Source: Trochalopteron elliotii
Lineage: Eukaryota; Chordata; Aves; Passeriformes; Leiothrichidae
DNA length: 64,000 bases
Assembly (NCBI GenBank): GCA_024734555.1
Contig: JANPWX010000062.1
Location: 650,984-714,983, forward strand
Direction of reading: 5' to 3'
Made by a program: the position numbers and the translations under genes. Under the pieces are notes generated by a model. The model was not told the origin of the DNA and did not search any database. It worked only from the letters and a program-made list of their open reading frames with translations. This document shows, one piece after another, positions 10,306 through 24,600 of this stretch (within the stretch, counting starts at the first letter, position 1; each line of letters opens with the position of its first letter).

Positions 10306-13300
10306 TAAAAAGACTCTCAAAACATGGATTTGGCCCTTACAAGAACGGAGCCATCCAGAGTGCCAATAGTCAATCCAAATGACAAGCAGTGCTACCAGTT
10401 GCCAGGTGTTATGAAGCTGAATATACAGAAAATGTATGTTTATAAAAATATAGCTGTATATATAAAGTCCTTGATGAACAACATTCCATGAAGAATCTTG
10501 TATGAAATACCTTAGAGAAGTCTCGAGAGATAGATCAGAATGAGAAGATTAAAAGTAGAATAATAAAGAAGTGAAGATAAGAAGTGTTTGGGTTTGTTTT
10601 AAATTTTGTGAACAAATGCAATAAAAAATTTATAAGGGAGAAATGAGAAAAAACAGATTTTAGGAAGCTGATGGAGTTCCAATTTTAATACATCAACACA
10701 GCTACTTAAGTTATTAATACTTTATTTATTAACTTTTGTTTTTCTTTTAAAATCTTTTTAGCCTTTTTGTACTAAATGTCTATTTTTTTTAAGGAGGACT
10801 GCATGACTCATAGTGTAATTTAAGGAGGCTATATTTAATTTATTGCAGTTTCAAAAAGTTTATGAACACAAAGTATTGATAAGAACTTTTTTAGTTTTCA
10901 TCTTGTGTCATTCTTGGAAGAAGTTATTAACTTGGTTTATTCCTCTGAAAGTTATAAGTAAGAATGATAGCTGTTATGACTTCATGATGCTTCAAATAAT
11001 ATATCCCTTTTTTGGGTTGCTTATTACTTTACTGAGTTTTAGAATATAACTTCTTTACAAGTCTAAAGTTATATTTAAGTTTTTGAAAAAAGTCAGACTG
11101 ATTCAATGATTTCTGATAATGATGCTAGATTTATCCATGATGAAATTTATAGGCAATCTCATTTAAATATTTTCAGAATTTTTATGCATTTCACTATGAA
11201 CTTGAGCTTTTAAGAAGCTAACTTTTGGGAGTTTTTTTGTCTGAATATAGAAATCCATCCATCCAAATTTGTTGTAATTGCAATGCACTAAAGTACTACA
11301 TTTACGTAAGAGTGGTAAGGACTTGACATTTTCAGATAATAAGTTCCTCAAATATTTTATTCACATTTTATGTAAGCCAACATGTGGTTAACCAATATTC
11401 TATTGACAATTTCATCTCTTTGTCCAGAAACAATTCTCTGGTATTATGTGACCTCTCTTCTGGGACATAACAATGCTAGCAGGTAACTTCCATGTTTGAA
11501 CACAGAGGGATGAAAGTTAGGTCTGAATAGTGTGAAAAAGATCAAGAAATGCTCTTGACCATTCCAGGTTTCAGTGATGTCAAAAAATAGCTGTGAAATT
11601 TGCTACAAAATGATCCTGTTTACTCTCTTTCTAAACAATGGTAATATTGTATATATTTAGTTCAAATTGCAAAGGTTTTTGCTAATGACCAACCACATAA
11701 GTAGCAATAAGAAAACCTATGACTCTTATTGTTTTTTTTAATTTCTGTTTTGGCTGGGAAATGGGCTAACAAAAAAAAAAAGAAGTAAACCCCAAAAACT
11801 AATATCAAGAATAACATTAGTATTGCCAAATATGAATACTGTAGTCAATATAGACCTCAGAAGTCAGAAAATATCAGAATAATGCTTTCAGAATACCATT
11901 AATTCAGTGATTACAACTAATTATATGTTCCTTTACTCTTTCTGCACTGAACTTCAATTTGGAATAAAATAAGAAAGTGCAAATGAAAAAAATCAAATAA
12001 ATAAAGAAAACAATCAAATACATTAATTAAATAAAAATAGGTATTACACAGAAGAAATATATAAGGTTGGACTTCTTAAGAAACCTTTTCTTCATGTTCA
12101 ATATTTTTGTCATGGTCTTATTGCCCACTGTTAGAACAGCATCCTGCATACAGAATTATTAAATGGATTTTTTTATGGTGTCTATCACTGCATTGTGTAA
12201 AAATTTTAAAAACTTTATTTAATTTGAGGAAAATTGTATTATACTGTGGCCTATCATGATTTGAGTATTAAAAATGGGAAGGTACTACAGAGATTGAGGT
12301 AAAAATATCCAAAGATTTAGTATATCTAATTTGTGTCGTTAAGATCCATATTTTTGAGGAGTGTTTAGAATTACATACTTTTCATATCAAAGCCAAACTC
12401 TCACTGCCATAAGGTGTATCTGGAAACGTTCACTCTTCAGCAAAACAGTCTCATGATTTCAGGTAAGAATTCAGATATAGTGAAATCACAATCAAAATGT
12501 TTTGTTCTGTGATATCACGGGGGAATTCTGTGCTGGAAGTGAATGTCAGTCTCCAGCTTTACAACAAAACATTCTAACACTATGAAACCTTGGATTTTGC
12601 CTTGATTTAACATCAGAGAAGGTCACTTCTTTACAAGGCAGCAAGTAAGGATTTTGAGGAGAAAAATATGGCTCTAATGAAGGACTATGTCACGCTTCAC
12701 AAGTACAAGTACCTGTACAGGAACTATGATTACAGCTATAGTTTCATTTCATAGTTTTCTAGCTACGAAAGAAACACTTAATTTTTTGACCCTAAAAATG
12801 TCATTTTAATATGATCTTGTAGCATATAGTAATTTCTATTGCAGGCAGAAGACAGGACAGAACCCTATCTCTACAAAACGAAATGTACTTAGATATGCAA
12901 CACTTTGGAGAAGGAACTGGGGTGTGGGGAAGAACTCTTGAATAAGCATAAGTGGGAGATGCACAGATGGTAGAAGTTCCCAAATGTTCTATGATTCTCT
13001 CTGGGCATCTTTTGCTATATAAATGTGATAACATTTGTTAGAAGGCATGATTAAGGCTTTGTAGGCTTCACAGATGGAATGTAATTTAGTGGAAAGACTT
13101 GAAAGAAAGAAGATTCAGATATGAAATGTATTCTATGAAAGGAAGGGGTCAGGTCCAGAGAGGCAACATAGATACAATAACTAAATATTCTGTAAACTTT
13201 TCTGTGAAAGAAAAGACAGGAATAAGCTCCCTTCACTCAGGGATATATTTCTGCTTTTCTCAAATGAATATATAACATAAAACCTATTAGCAGTTCAGAA

Positions 13301-16300
13301 AACGAATTTAAAGTCATATATTCAATTAAATGTTGTGTTAGGTTCCAGCAGAACTTCTACCCTTTCAACTTACAGCAAGCCTCATATCCACTAAGCTGTA
13401 TATGTCTGGTAGGAAGGAAAGCACCTTGATGAAACAGGTCAGTAAATTTCAGAATGGAAATAAACTTCTATTTCTCTTGACTTCCACTTGAGGGAAATGG
13501 AAGAAAGTTATATCAGAAAAATTAATTTACCTAGACCCCATTTCAGAGATTTCTGTATAGCATATATACATATGCTTGCATGTGTATATTTGACTATATT
13601 TCTATATATGGTCACCTGATTATAGCAAGAAAATATTTAACAACTAACTGCTGCTCTAAAATTTCATAAAATGCAAGAGTTGTCAGTAGGACATCAGAAT
13701 TATTTATCAACAATACAAAGAACAGGGTCAATTTTCTTAGATTCATCAATAGAAAGACTGGGGGTAAATAATGTATGTTGATTTTTTTTTCCTTTTATAT
13801 GTACTTCAAAAGCAGATATAGTTTTTAGAAAATGGTTTTTGGTTTTAATAAAAAAGGATTAGACATCAACTAAATGAGTGCAGAAGAATGCAAACATCAT
13901 TATTGATCCCCATTCATGCTGGAAATTTAAGGTCTGAGGCAGAGAACAGCTTATGTAGTAGTGCTTTCTCACCGTGCATGTGCTGTCATCAAAACCAAAA
14001 ATTCAAGGCTCCTGTCACTTGGAATTTCTAAATAAAAAAAAATTAAAATAACTCTGGGCTGAAATGAGGACTAATCAATCATGAAATACTGTTTTAAAAA
14101 TCATATTTTGCTCTCCATAAAGGGAAAAGAAGACATCTAAATATTCAGCTTGTGCCTTATAATTACAACAGTAATATTTCTGTTACTGATTCTTCATTAA
14201 GGCTGATGATAAGCTGGGTAGAGACAAAAATATTCCCAACTTGTGGCTAGTTTTCTGAACTTGAGATATAATTTTGAAGAAAAGAATATTTCTAAAATAC
14301 TTATCTAAAACAGAGGGCATAGTTCCATTTTAAGGGAGAATGTCAGAGAGCCAAATTCTCATATTGGATGTACAAGTATATTGTGGTCAAAATCTCACTT
14401 GCTGGTAGCCTGTTCTTGATAAGGTGTTTAGTTTTACTTGCTGGCTTTCTTCGGTGTTTTGTTTCCCAGAGCTGTCTCTCCTTCATAAAAATGTTTATGT
14501 GCCAATTTAAGGGATTCTAAAGTCAATCAGTTGCAAATGTAAGCTTATATTATGGGACTTTCCTCTACTTTAGTGTGGTTAATGACTATGTTCCCATGAC
14601 TTTTAAAAGGACTGGTGCCTCAGCACATTTTCAAAATTATGCCATTTGAAGACGTTTCCATTTATAATGCAGCTTAAATCTCATTTCCCTTAATATGTGC
14701 CCTCACTTAGTCTATTTTAAGGCTTCTCTGGAAAAAAATTATATCTCAGCTGCTGCTCCTGCTCTTAATGCCTTCCTCATCTCAGTAAGAGCAGAGACCA
14801 ACTGATGCCTCATTCTGATACTCATACAGAGACAATATGCAGACACGGCACTATCCCCCATTCCTGGCTGAAGAGCTCTGTCCTACCATTTCATATTATC
14901 TACACAGACAGCTGCTGCTTTGTGTGTCTGCTAAAGCTTCATGCCTCTCTGTAGTCTCTGTGACTTCACAGTTTCCCTGTAGGAACTTAGAGTAAGACTG
15001 GTAAAGACTCCCTTAATTGCAAGATACTGTGGATCCTAATTGGGGAAAAAAGCACGTCACCTGAAATACTAGTACAGACACAGTCCTGGATGAGTGGAAG
15101 AAGGAAAAATAGAAGGGGTTATAAAGAAGGGGAGAAAAGAGGTGGAAGTTGTACTGTTTGATTGTGTCCTTAACTTGCTGAGTCAGCAGGAGCCAAGAGC
15201 TTGGCAGGGGCACACTTAGCCTTCACATTTCTGCATAGAAACCCCATCTGGCCAACTAAATTGCCAGCAATTGAGAAGTCATGCAGGAAGCTGTATCCAG
15301 CTATTCTCATTCAGTGTGAAGGTTACTGTGTTTTGGAGGCAGTGGTAGAGGAAATAAGAAAAATATTGCAAGTCTATGCCTCTCACATACAATAATGGAA
15401 AGCATCAAATTTGAGCTGCTCACTGCTGTAGTTGTTATACAAATAAAGAATTAGACATTGCATAGAAATGTAGTTTCTATTATAGAAAGGCCCACCATCA
15501 GGCAAATTTTTGAAGAAAAATCATCCTAGGGAAAAATGATGAAGGAAATTCAATAACTGTATTTTACTATGGGATTTGTTTGAATTTCAAAATCAAAAGT
15601 TTCTACTTGTATCTTTTTATCAGGTTATCTGAAATAAATTTCATGGAGCCCTACTTGGCCTTTGCAAGGACATCTAAATTCAACCTTCATTTAAAAGGCC
15701 TAGAAAAGTTAAATGCCTTCTCTGGACCTGTTAACTTGGAATGCTCATTCCGATGCAATGAGAATAATGAGATATAAGCCAGAGACAAATATACCAGCAT
15801 TACATAAAAGAATCCAGTAAGTTATATGGGTAAAACTCCAGAAGAATGCATCAGCCACTGATGTACTATAAAACAGCAACTGTACTTTAGCCCTGCAGTT
15901 CACTGTTTCCCAACGAGTAGGGTTGTTCTCTCTAGAGAGATGTGCAGTATCAGAGGTAAAGCACAGAACAAAGTACACTCCAATGAATGTATTAACTGAG
16001 GCTGTGTGCCCAAGTGGCATTGCCAGCAGTAGCAAACTGCAGGAAAGAAGATGGGCAAGTACAGCAGGGTGAAAAAAAGAGAAATGGAGGAGAAAAAATG
16101 ACACAGTGTCTAGGAAAGCTTGGTACCAGTGATTTGTCTCTCTGCTCACAGTAAAATAGGTGAAATGAGCCAACATCCCTTGCTATGCAAGTCATTTTCC
16201 TGATGCTAGTTGTAGTTTGGTGTTGGCACAATGTACAATCCTGGAGTTACACTTAGGCAACTAGGTCCCTTGATAGTGTGTTATTGATCGAGTCTTCACA

Positions 16301-17099
16301 TGATCTAAACAGTTTACAAGGGCATCAGTATTCAGCCTGCAGTACAGAATGAGTGATCATTCAGATTCAAAATTACCAGTCCTCTGTGTTTTTTGTGAAG
16401 TATTTGAATTTCAGGAAGAGAACTTAAATTTTAATTTCAGATTAATCTTTGCTTTCACTGATTAAACCTTGTTTTCTGTAAGCCTTGCAAAGCTTTGACA
16501 ACTCGGTATGAAAAAGTTTCCCAGGAGCAAATTACCTAGTTGTTTATAAGAACACTTACCACCCCATGAGTTTTCTAAACCATCGGTTCCCAACCAATAA
16601 GTCTGGAGATACGTGTCACATCACCAGTGAAGCAGAGAGCAGCACAGAAACTAATAAACTTCCCTCAAGAATAACACAATAAACTTCATTCTAATAATGA
16701 ATAGTTGAAGCTAGATATCAGCTTTTTCTACTATCTTACATCTATTAAACAAGTACTTGGCGTGGATTTATACAAGCCTCAGTTAATTTTAAACTTTTAA
16801 AAAGGTTTGCATAAAGCTTTTTTTTTTTTTTTCCAGAAAGGCTAAAGAAATGGGCTATTAAACAAATCCTTCCTAGCAATGTAGAAGTACCAATGAATGC
16901 TAAGTCAAGTTACAGCGAGTACTGAAGAAAGTGTTATAGAAGCTGACTTACTGCTAAAACCAAGCAAGAAAAGTAGGTTTATTAGGCTGCTTCTAGAAAT
17001 TGTGCTCTCTTATAAATCAAATTTTAATACAGAAAATATTTCTGTAATTATCTGCAAAAATCATATATTAAGGATATATAATATCCTTATAAGGATATA
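9731..17099. other. AT-rich non-coding stretch, no gene recognised
   Basis: About 7.4 kb of AT-rich sequence. It contains a 28-A tract (10276-10303) and a 15-T tract followed by CCAG (16818-16836). The longest frame, on the minus strand at 15745-16176, is hydrophobic because the complement is purine-rich, and shows no family motif. The section at about 15,140-15,330 is a little richer in GC, but I cannot assign it. Confidence 0.65.
10276..10303. repeat. A homopolymer (28 A)
   Basis: Twenty-eight uninterrupted A residues. I see no retrocopied gene directly upstream and no matching target-site duplication, so it is treated as a simple repeat. Confidence 0.85.
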
Positions 17100-17846
17100 A
17101 CCCCCCCCCCCCCATGGCTGGCCCCATTAAGTAGTAATCTTACTGTATTTCTGTCCAGAATCGGTAACAAATACAAATGTAGATATATTCAGTCTGTGTG
17201 CTTTGCAAAAACTATCTACCAAACAACATTCTTAATCCACTGGAATCACTGTCCTGTAAGTATTGAATTTGAATGTATATGGCTGCTTTATCTTTTTGTG
17301 AAGTAGTAACTGTAAGACATTATGCATGTTTGAAACAGTGTTTCAATCCAGTGCACCTTTAGGTTACCTTCTGAAGTCTTCAGGACATGTAAGAATGGAT
17401 TTTAACAGCCATAATTAGTGTTTTTGCCAGTTTGACACAGTGCCCTTTTATTGCAAAGATGGCTTCCTACAATCACATCTGTATCATTTCCTCACAAAAC
17501 TTTTAGTGGCAAGATGGGATCAATCAGTTGAGCCCCAACCACAAAGCAGAACCTTGTCTTTCTTTCCATGCCTTTGGGAGTTAGCATGCTGTTCTGATGA
17601 GTCCTGGAGGTCTTTCCAGGGAAAGCTAATGCAGACTGACTTTTTTACAAGCTTCAGTTCCTGTTACTCACCAAAGAATGGTGGGAGAAAGCTTGTTCTC
17701 CTATGGACTTCTATTCTATTCTAAATTCATCAACAGATGGCAGCAGAAAACTCTCTGCTTTTCTGCCATGAGACCAAAGGCCTCACAAATGACCCTAATA
17801 ATGTCAAAGGAAGAAAAAATATCCAAATCATTGTTGTATAAGTCTT

Positions 17847-17916
17847 TTATATATATTATATATATATATATATATATTTATTTATATTTATATATTTATA
17901 TTTATATATTTATAAA
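17847..17916. repeat. TA / TTTATA-rich microsatellite
   Basis: Perfect TA dinucleotides pass into degenerate TTTATA hexamers. It encodes only Ile-Tyr-Leu periodic text. Confidence 0.9.
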
Positions 17917-18527
17917 AAATGCACTCTGATCTTTTCAGGGTAGTGTGAAGTTCTTCTAAGGATTAATTTTATGCTGAGCCTGAATGACCAGAAGCAGCTA
18001 CTGCTTTGGGAATGACTGTCTTTCCTGTTACCTTCTGTTTTTAAAGGATTCTTTTATAGATGGATTTTATTTTTCTAGTCGTGAAAGGACATATTGAATA
18101 TAGATTACAGCAAATAATTTACTTTCCCTACAGATTTCTGTGATAAGAAATCTGTTCTCTTATCTCAGTAAAGACTTTTTCAAATGTCATCATTGCAGTG
18201 ACAGAACAAGTAACTTAATCAATTTTTGAGACATGCCTTACTAGATTTTGTCATTTCATTAATTCCTCCCCCTTTAAATCAAGTAGATGGTATAATAAAC
18301 TTAGTGAATTCTTTGTATAGATTGAAACACTAAGATGCATGGAATATACAGTAGTTTCTTATTTCATTTTTTATACTATGCTGATGTCTTGGCATTGACA
18401 ATCAAGGAAAAAGGATTACCATAAAAATTTCTTAAAGGCATGCTTTTCTGTAACGTATAATAGTGGGTGTCTGATACAGGAAAACTCATATTATGTAATC
18501 CTCTTTTAGCCCCAAGGCACATGAATA

Positions 18528-18600
18528 AGGCCTAGAGTTCCTGATTTCTATTCCCACCTCTTTCACTAACTTATCTTAATAATTCTTTGCAGTTCACAAT
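18528..18600 (+). repeat. Possible MIR/CORE-SINE-like relic
   Basis: CCTAGAGTTCCTGATTTCTA followed by TTCCCACCTCTTTCACTAAC resembles the MIR-type core (a TTCTATTCCCAGCTCTGCCACTGAC-like block) in order and spacing. The match is short and from memory. Confidence 0.3.
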
Positions 18601-21600
18601 TTTCCAGCATGCTTCTTATGGTGAAAGAAACTGATTTCAAAGAGAAGGAAGAAAAGATGTCGTCATCTCTTTCAAGCACTGCTGGAAGGAGTGGCTTAAT
18701 GTTCTAAACATAATGGAAATGTCTGAATTTGCTGAGCCAATGATTTAAATTGAAGTAGGCTTGAACAAAATCTTTGGGATGTGAGCACTGATTTCCCTTC
18801 AATTTAGTGAGTGGGTCTTTTGAGAGAGTAAATTTTAAATACTGGCCATGTACTGGCTGTGTGAGGGTGCTACTGAGCCCCAGAGTGGCTGGCAAAGGCA
18901 GGTGCATGTCCCAGAAGCACTGCAGAGCGTTCTGCCTCCACACACTTCTGCAGAAATGTTGGGGGAAAGCCACCATTGTATCAAAGCCATGAAGACTGAA
19001 ACTTCATTTTTAAAGCATTTTTCTTTTTGCTTTCTCACCATTATTTCTCGTTTGGTACGGGTTTTTTTTGTTTTCCATTTTTTTTCCCCTCCTTTAAGGA
19101 AACAGAAAACCTGCCATAGTAGAATATGTTTCAGTCCTGTTATCAGAAATATTTATTGATTTGTACTCCTCCCCTCATCTGTTTTTATTGTCTAAGTATT
19201 GTAAAATTTTCCTATAACTAGGGAAAGGAGATAAATAATGTGGTAAGTATTCAAATTATTTAAAATATATTTTGGCAGTATTTTATTTATATAACTAGTT
19301 TCATGTTGTCATTTTTATATAAAACATGAAAAATAACACTAATTCTTTGGCTGTAGGTATAAATAGTGATGTTGAGCCTGATACTATCTTATTCCTATCA
19401 AAAATACAAACTGTTTTATAAAAATGAGGTTTTAGTTCAGGTATGTCTATTTCAGTGAGGACATTGATAACAAATTTGTGTTAGCTAAAAGTAAATATAA
19501 AACAATAATAGAAGATATAATTTAAGATCTAAGTTCTCATACATAGAAATAGTTGAAGAATCTTCATTTAGTCCTGTCATGATGTCTTTAACATATTATC
19601 ATGTACATTTATTTCCAATGGACCCTGGATATTATTATGGTAGTGTTAGTGTTTGGAAGACAGTAACTTCCTTTGTAAATAACGTTGAGATATGATTTAA
19701 TTAAATGTTATACAATATTATATGTAAGACACTGACAGTGTGAAGTTTTTATGTTCTGAATTGAAAAAAATTAAGCAATCCACCAAAGGTGCATCTTTGC
19801 TGGGAGTATGTTCTGGATGAATATTGAACATCTACACCTTTAAATCTACATATTAGTTTTGAGAAACTACCAGTGTTTGTGCACAGTGTGGAGCAGGCCA
19901 GAATGCAGCATGTCCTCTGTCTTCTTCTGTGAGCCCTGCTGTATTGCTTCAGGCACAGGAGTGGATATTCTGAACATGAACATATTCAGTGCAATGGAAC
20001 AGCTGGTGAGAAGGTTTCTGGTCTGGACTGAGTACCTCACTAATGGTAGCTGTACTGCTTCTGGGAGGGCTGGTGATCTACATTGCTGTGACCATTCATC
20101 CCCAAAGGTCTTAGGGTGCCTGAGAAAGGCTTGTTCATTCCACAAGTGGTAATTTTATAAAATTGTACCAAATGTGTGTGTTGTATGGCTGGCAGTATGA
20201 TGTGAGAGCTGTTGGGCAGCAAAGGTGGAAGGCTTTGCAGGGGAAGGCTCTGTGTGTACCATGCAGGTGTGTGTGTCTGTGGTGGTGCAGATGTGCAGAC
20301 AGACCTGTTGTGATCTTATTCATACTGTCTATAGGTTTACTTTGGAGTAAATTATCCCCACCTGAAGTTTTCCTGGGAGAAAATTAGCTGTGACAGTTCA
20401 AAAGGGAGCCCAGGAGCAAACTGACATAGAAGCAGTGTGAACTGTCAATGAACTGCAGAGTGAAGTGAAATGGAATGCTAAGTTGTTTGACAGCATGAAA
20501 AGGTGACTTAGATCAATGTAGCTTGTCAACTGTGTCTGTATGGCAGCAATGTCCTGAGGAGACATACCCTGAAACCCCATTCTCATATCTTGAGTTAACT
20601 CTGCAAAGATTCCTGCACAAATACATGCATACCATAACCAGCTATTTTTTTGTGTGCCTTCTCATTTTTGAAGCTATTTTGGTGTCAATGTCTTTCACGT
20701 CTCATGTGTTTACTCAGCTTTTTATGCTCAAAATACTTAACCTTTCAATTTTCAATGCAACTCTGATACAACACAGAAAAATGACAATTTACTTCTATTG
20801 TGAATTATTATTTCCAGAAGGCAGCCTTATTTTCAGAGGCCACTCTTTTTGTGTATAATAAATTTCAAGGTGACTATTTCCCTTATCTTTATTGTATTTT
20901 TAACTTCCCAGTTAATTTTTTTTTACAGTTTTTATCCCCAGATCCTACTTTTGTCTAGCTTTAACCAGTTATTAGAAAATTGTATTTCTCTCTTTATCTT
21001 CCTCTTACACAAAATTCTCTAAGAAATTTTGTATCTTCAGTAAGAGTGGTAAATTTTACCAGTATTTATCTTGTATAACTGTATAATTTGTAGTTGTCTT
21101 TTAAACAGAAATATTTTCCTCATTCACTTTGTAGAGATTAGACAGAAAAAAAATAAACTAACATTTGGGAACATGCAACTGTAAACTGTAAACCTTTCTT
21201 TTTCAAGTTCTTTAACCATAAGAAATTGTATGTCTGTAACGAATTTGAAGTATTTCTGTGTTTTGGAAAGTCCTGTTGTTTCAAACTCTACTTTCTTAAA
21301 ATACTATTGAAAGAGTATGCCTAGCAGTAGAATATGAATTTTTAGGCACTGGAATAATGTATTCATGGTCAGATTAGTATTGGACCATCATAGTGAACTT
21401 TAAAGCTGAAAGTAAACTCCTGAATTCAAAACAACACTTCAGAGTATCTATATTAGCAATAGTTCATAATGGAGAATCTCTTATTTTGGATTACCAAATG
21501 TCTGTTACACTGTCAAAGAGGGCTTTGGTCAGGAGAACAAGCAGAAAAGAACTCAACTGCTAAATTTCCAAACTGCCCTCTTTTCAAATTTGTTTTTTAG

Positions 21601-24600
21601 TTCAGTGAATCTCTGGTATGAAATGATCTCAAAATTCACACCATATGCAAAATGTTTTGTCTGCTATACTACGGAAATGGCATGGTCTTGTTTAGGTCAG
21701 GAAATGTCTGCATACCTGGCTGAACAGCTTTTGTAGGAAGCATAGGTCTGAGATGTGGGTTTTAATATCTCTTGGTTAGTTGAACCCTCTTCTGGATTTC
21801 TATGTGATTTGCTGTGCAAAGCAGGGCAACTAGCCACTGTTTAAAAAGGAATGTTTTTTTCCTGCTCACTACATTGTCTCAAGAGATAAGAGTGCTCTGA
21901 TTGAACAAAACACCCAACATCTCAAAAAAAGACTGCAAGCTCAAGCTCAGTGTACTAAGTGTTGTTTTTGTTAGATAGCTTTAGAGAGATTTTTTTTGTG
22001 TGTGTGTGGCCTGTGTTTAACTTTTTGTTTTAAAGGGGTGTTAAATATTTTTAAAAAAAAGTGATGTAGCAGTCATTTCCGTTTATGTACTGGGACTCCT
22101 AAAACTCATACTCATGGTTGAATATGGTTTTGCAATACATTCTATTTTTGGTGTCTTTTATGTAAAGAACTGCAGTCAGGAATGGAATTATAACACCCTT
22201 CTACTGGAACATGGAAACACAGCCATCTGGCATGTATGTGTTTCATCGTTTTCCCAATTTCTTCCTACAGCCTATTTTAGTACTTGGGAGAACCTTCTTT
22301 TACTGGGTGTTTTTGTCAAAGGGAAAAGTGTGCAGAAAGGCATACAGTCTATATCTGTAAGATCTGTAAGATTTCCTTTTCACAATCTCTACCGTGCTGA
22401 ATGATTTGGTAAAGATTCAAAACTGCCTGTGCTAACAGATTATTATATAAATATGAATTTTTTATAGAATTGCTGAATTTGTCACTTGCATGATTTAATC
22501 AGTTTCTCAGTACATGTTTTTCCACTGGATTTTTAAAATGAAAAAACTTATTGTCTCTCAATGTATTTACTCAGTATCTGTACAACCATGTTTTTAAAGG
22601 TACAAAAAGGAACCAATTCAGGGGTCAAGAAGAATCATACCATATTGCAATTGGATTTAGACAGATAGTTAAGAGTTTTTTCTTCTCTTCCATGAGTGCT
22701 ACTTACTATTTTTTTTTTCTTTTTTTATGGAGATGGACAATTTAATATGCAGTTCATGGTTCACTTTTGTGAAAAAACATCACTCTGGAGTACTTTTAAA
22801 TAGATTTCCAGTTATTTTATTTACATTTATTAGAGAATTTGCTATTTTTATCTGTTAATTTAGTGCCAGGTTGGGCCACAAAACTCAGTAAATGGAAACA
22901 AAAATTCATCCTATTTAAACACACTCCAGGGGTATGTGTGTGGCTCTGGGAAGCCTTAATCAGCTCTGCTCCACACTGGTACTAGATTTGTGAGGATGAT
23001 TACTTACAACCACCAACAAAAATTAATGTCTTATTTCTCACTCATACTTTGATTCACCAACTCCAGGCAGATGATGATCCCTTGCATCTTACATCTTCGC
23101 CTTCTAGAATGAGGAGTTAAAAAATGTCCACCTAATTTTACAACATCCACTTAATTTTGTATCTTCTTGTATTCCTTTAAGTGTCCCTTACTGGAATGCA
23201 GAGGCATCTCACTGAGCTAAAAATCTAACTTTTACATAAGGCCTCTTTGAAAAGTCTCTAAGTAGCTCTTAAAAGTAAGAAAGGCAAGATGAAGTAAGGA
23301 ACACTTCAGAACAGGTATGAAAAAGGTACCGGCCTCTGAGCTATTGTTCATAAATTAGCTCCAGTTCACACTTTTAGTATGTTTTAAGTACTTCATACTT
23401 TGTGACTATGATCACATGAGCTATTGCTTTCCTTCCATTCTGAAGGTGTATTAGAATTGACCATCTTTTCTGTATGTGACATGCAGAGAACAGTGACACA
23501 GTGGTATAATCAGGGAATTTTTGCATCTACCATTCCCTAGACAGGGAACAGGTATCTGCTACTTGCTAGAAATAAAGCAATGAAACCTTGAAAAGCAAAT
23601 TGTGGATAAGAATGCTGAAGAAGTCCAAAAAAGTGTAAAAGAATCTGGTGTGTGAAAGCTTATCTGTAGCATACCTGCATTCTCTGTGTACCTGACTTCC
23701 TTTACCCCTTAATAGGGTGAGGAGTTTGGAAGGCTATTTAGCTGCCTTCATTTTGTCAGTTATACCAGTAGACAGGGTAAATCTAAGAATTAGCCATAAA
23801 ATAGATTAAGAGTCCTTGCAGGAAATAGCAGTCAGAAAAATTGAAAACTAGTCAATTCTGCTGGTATCCTGTGAGTCAAGGACTGGAAGAGAAATTATAA
23901 TGCCACATTATAGAAAATCAGTACTTTTTGAGACCCAGAAAGGAGTTTTAAAAAGATGAGAGGCTAGAGTTGATAAGGCTTTTTGGAACACAGAAGTGAC
24001 TGACAATCATTCATTTTGCCTTCAGTATTGTGCCACACTGGCAATTTTAGCAACATCCTGTATTCTCTGCAGCTAGGAGTATCTAAATATTTTCATTACG
24101 AGCAACATTTGTCAGACATGAAGGCTTTTGCTATTTCAGGCTGTCTTAGTATGTATTTTTTAAAGCTGTAACACTACCATCAGTGCTTAACTTCTTGGTC
24201 ATCCCACAGAATTCATGAAGTCATTCAGGTCTGAAGTGGAAATTTGTGGTGTTGCTGAAATACCCACTGAATCAGCATGAATCATTACTGAAAAAAGTTA
24301 AGCTACTGGGAAGACAGGAAGAAAATATTTTTTAGCACAAGAATAGAGTGTTCAATTTTGTTTTCATTTGTTCTCTACTGAAGATTTTTTGTTCTGTATA
24401 TACTACTGCTGAAATAATATCAGTATCAATTCCATAACACCTTAATAGATCACCAACTGGTCAGTCTTAATGCTTTTGAGAAAAATCAGCTCAGCAAGTC
24501 TGGCAAGTTATTTAAATTACATGTCATCAGAAACTTTATAAGGATAAGTGAAACTGCCATTTTCTGATATCAATGGCAGCAGGTAAATCTCTTGAGATTT

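Noticed and set aside
15745..16176. 143-codon hydrophobic frame resembling a membrane protein
   Set aside because: Hydrophobicity follows from pyrimidine-rich antisense composition; there is no family motif and no splice or promoter context.
16818..16836. Splice acceptor (long T tract followed by CCAG)
   Set aside because: The downstream sequence has no exon-like frame with a good donor, and T runs followed by AG are frequent in AT-rich DNA.
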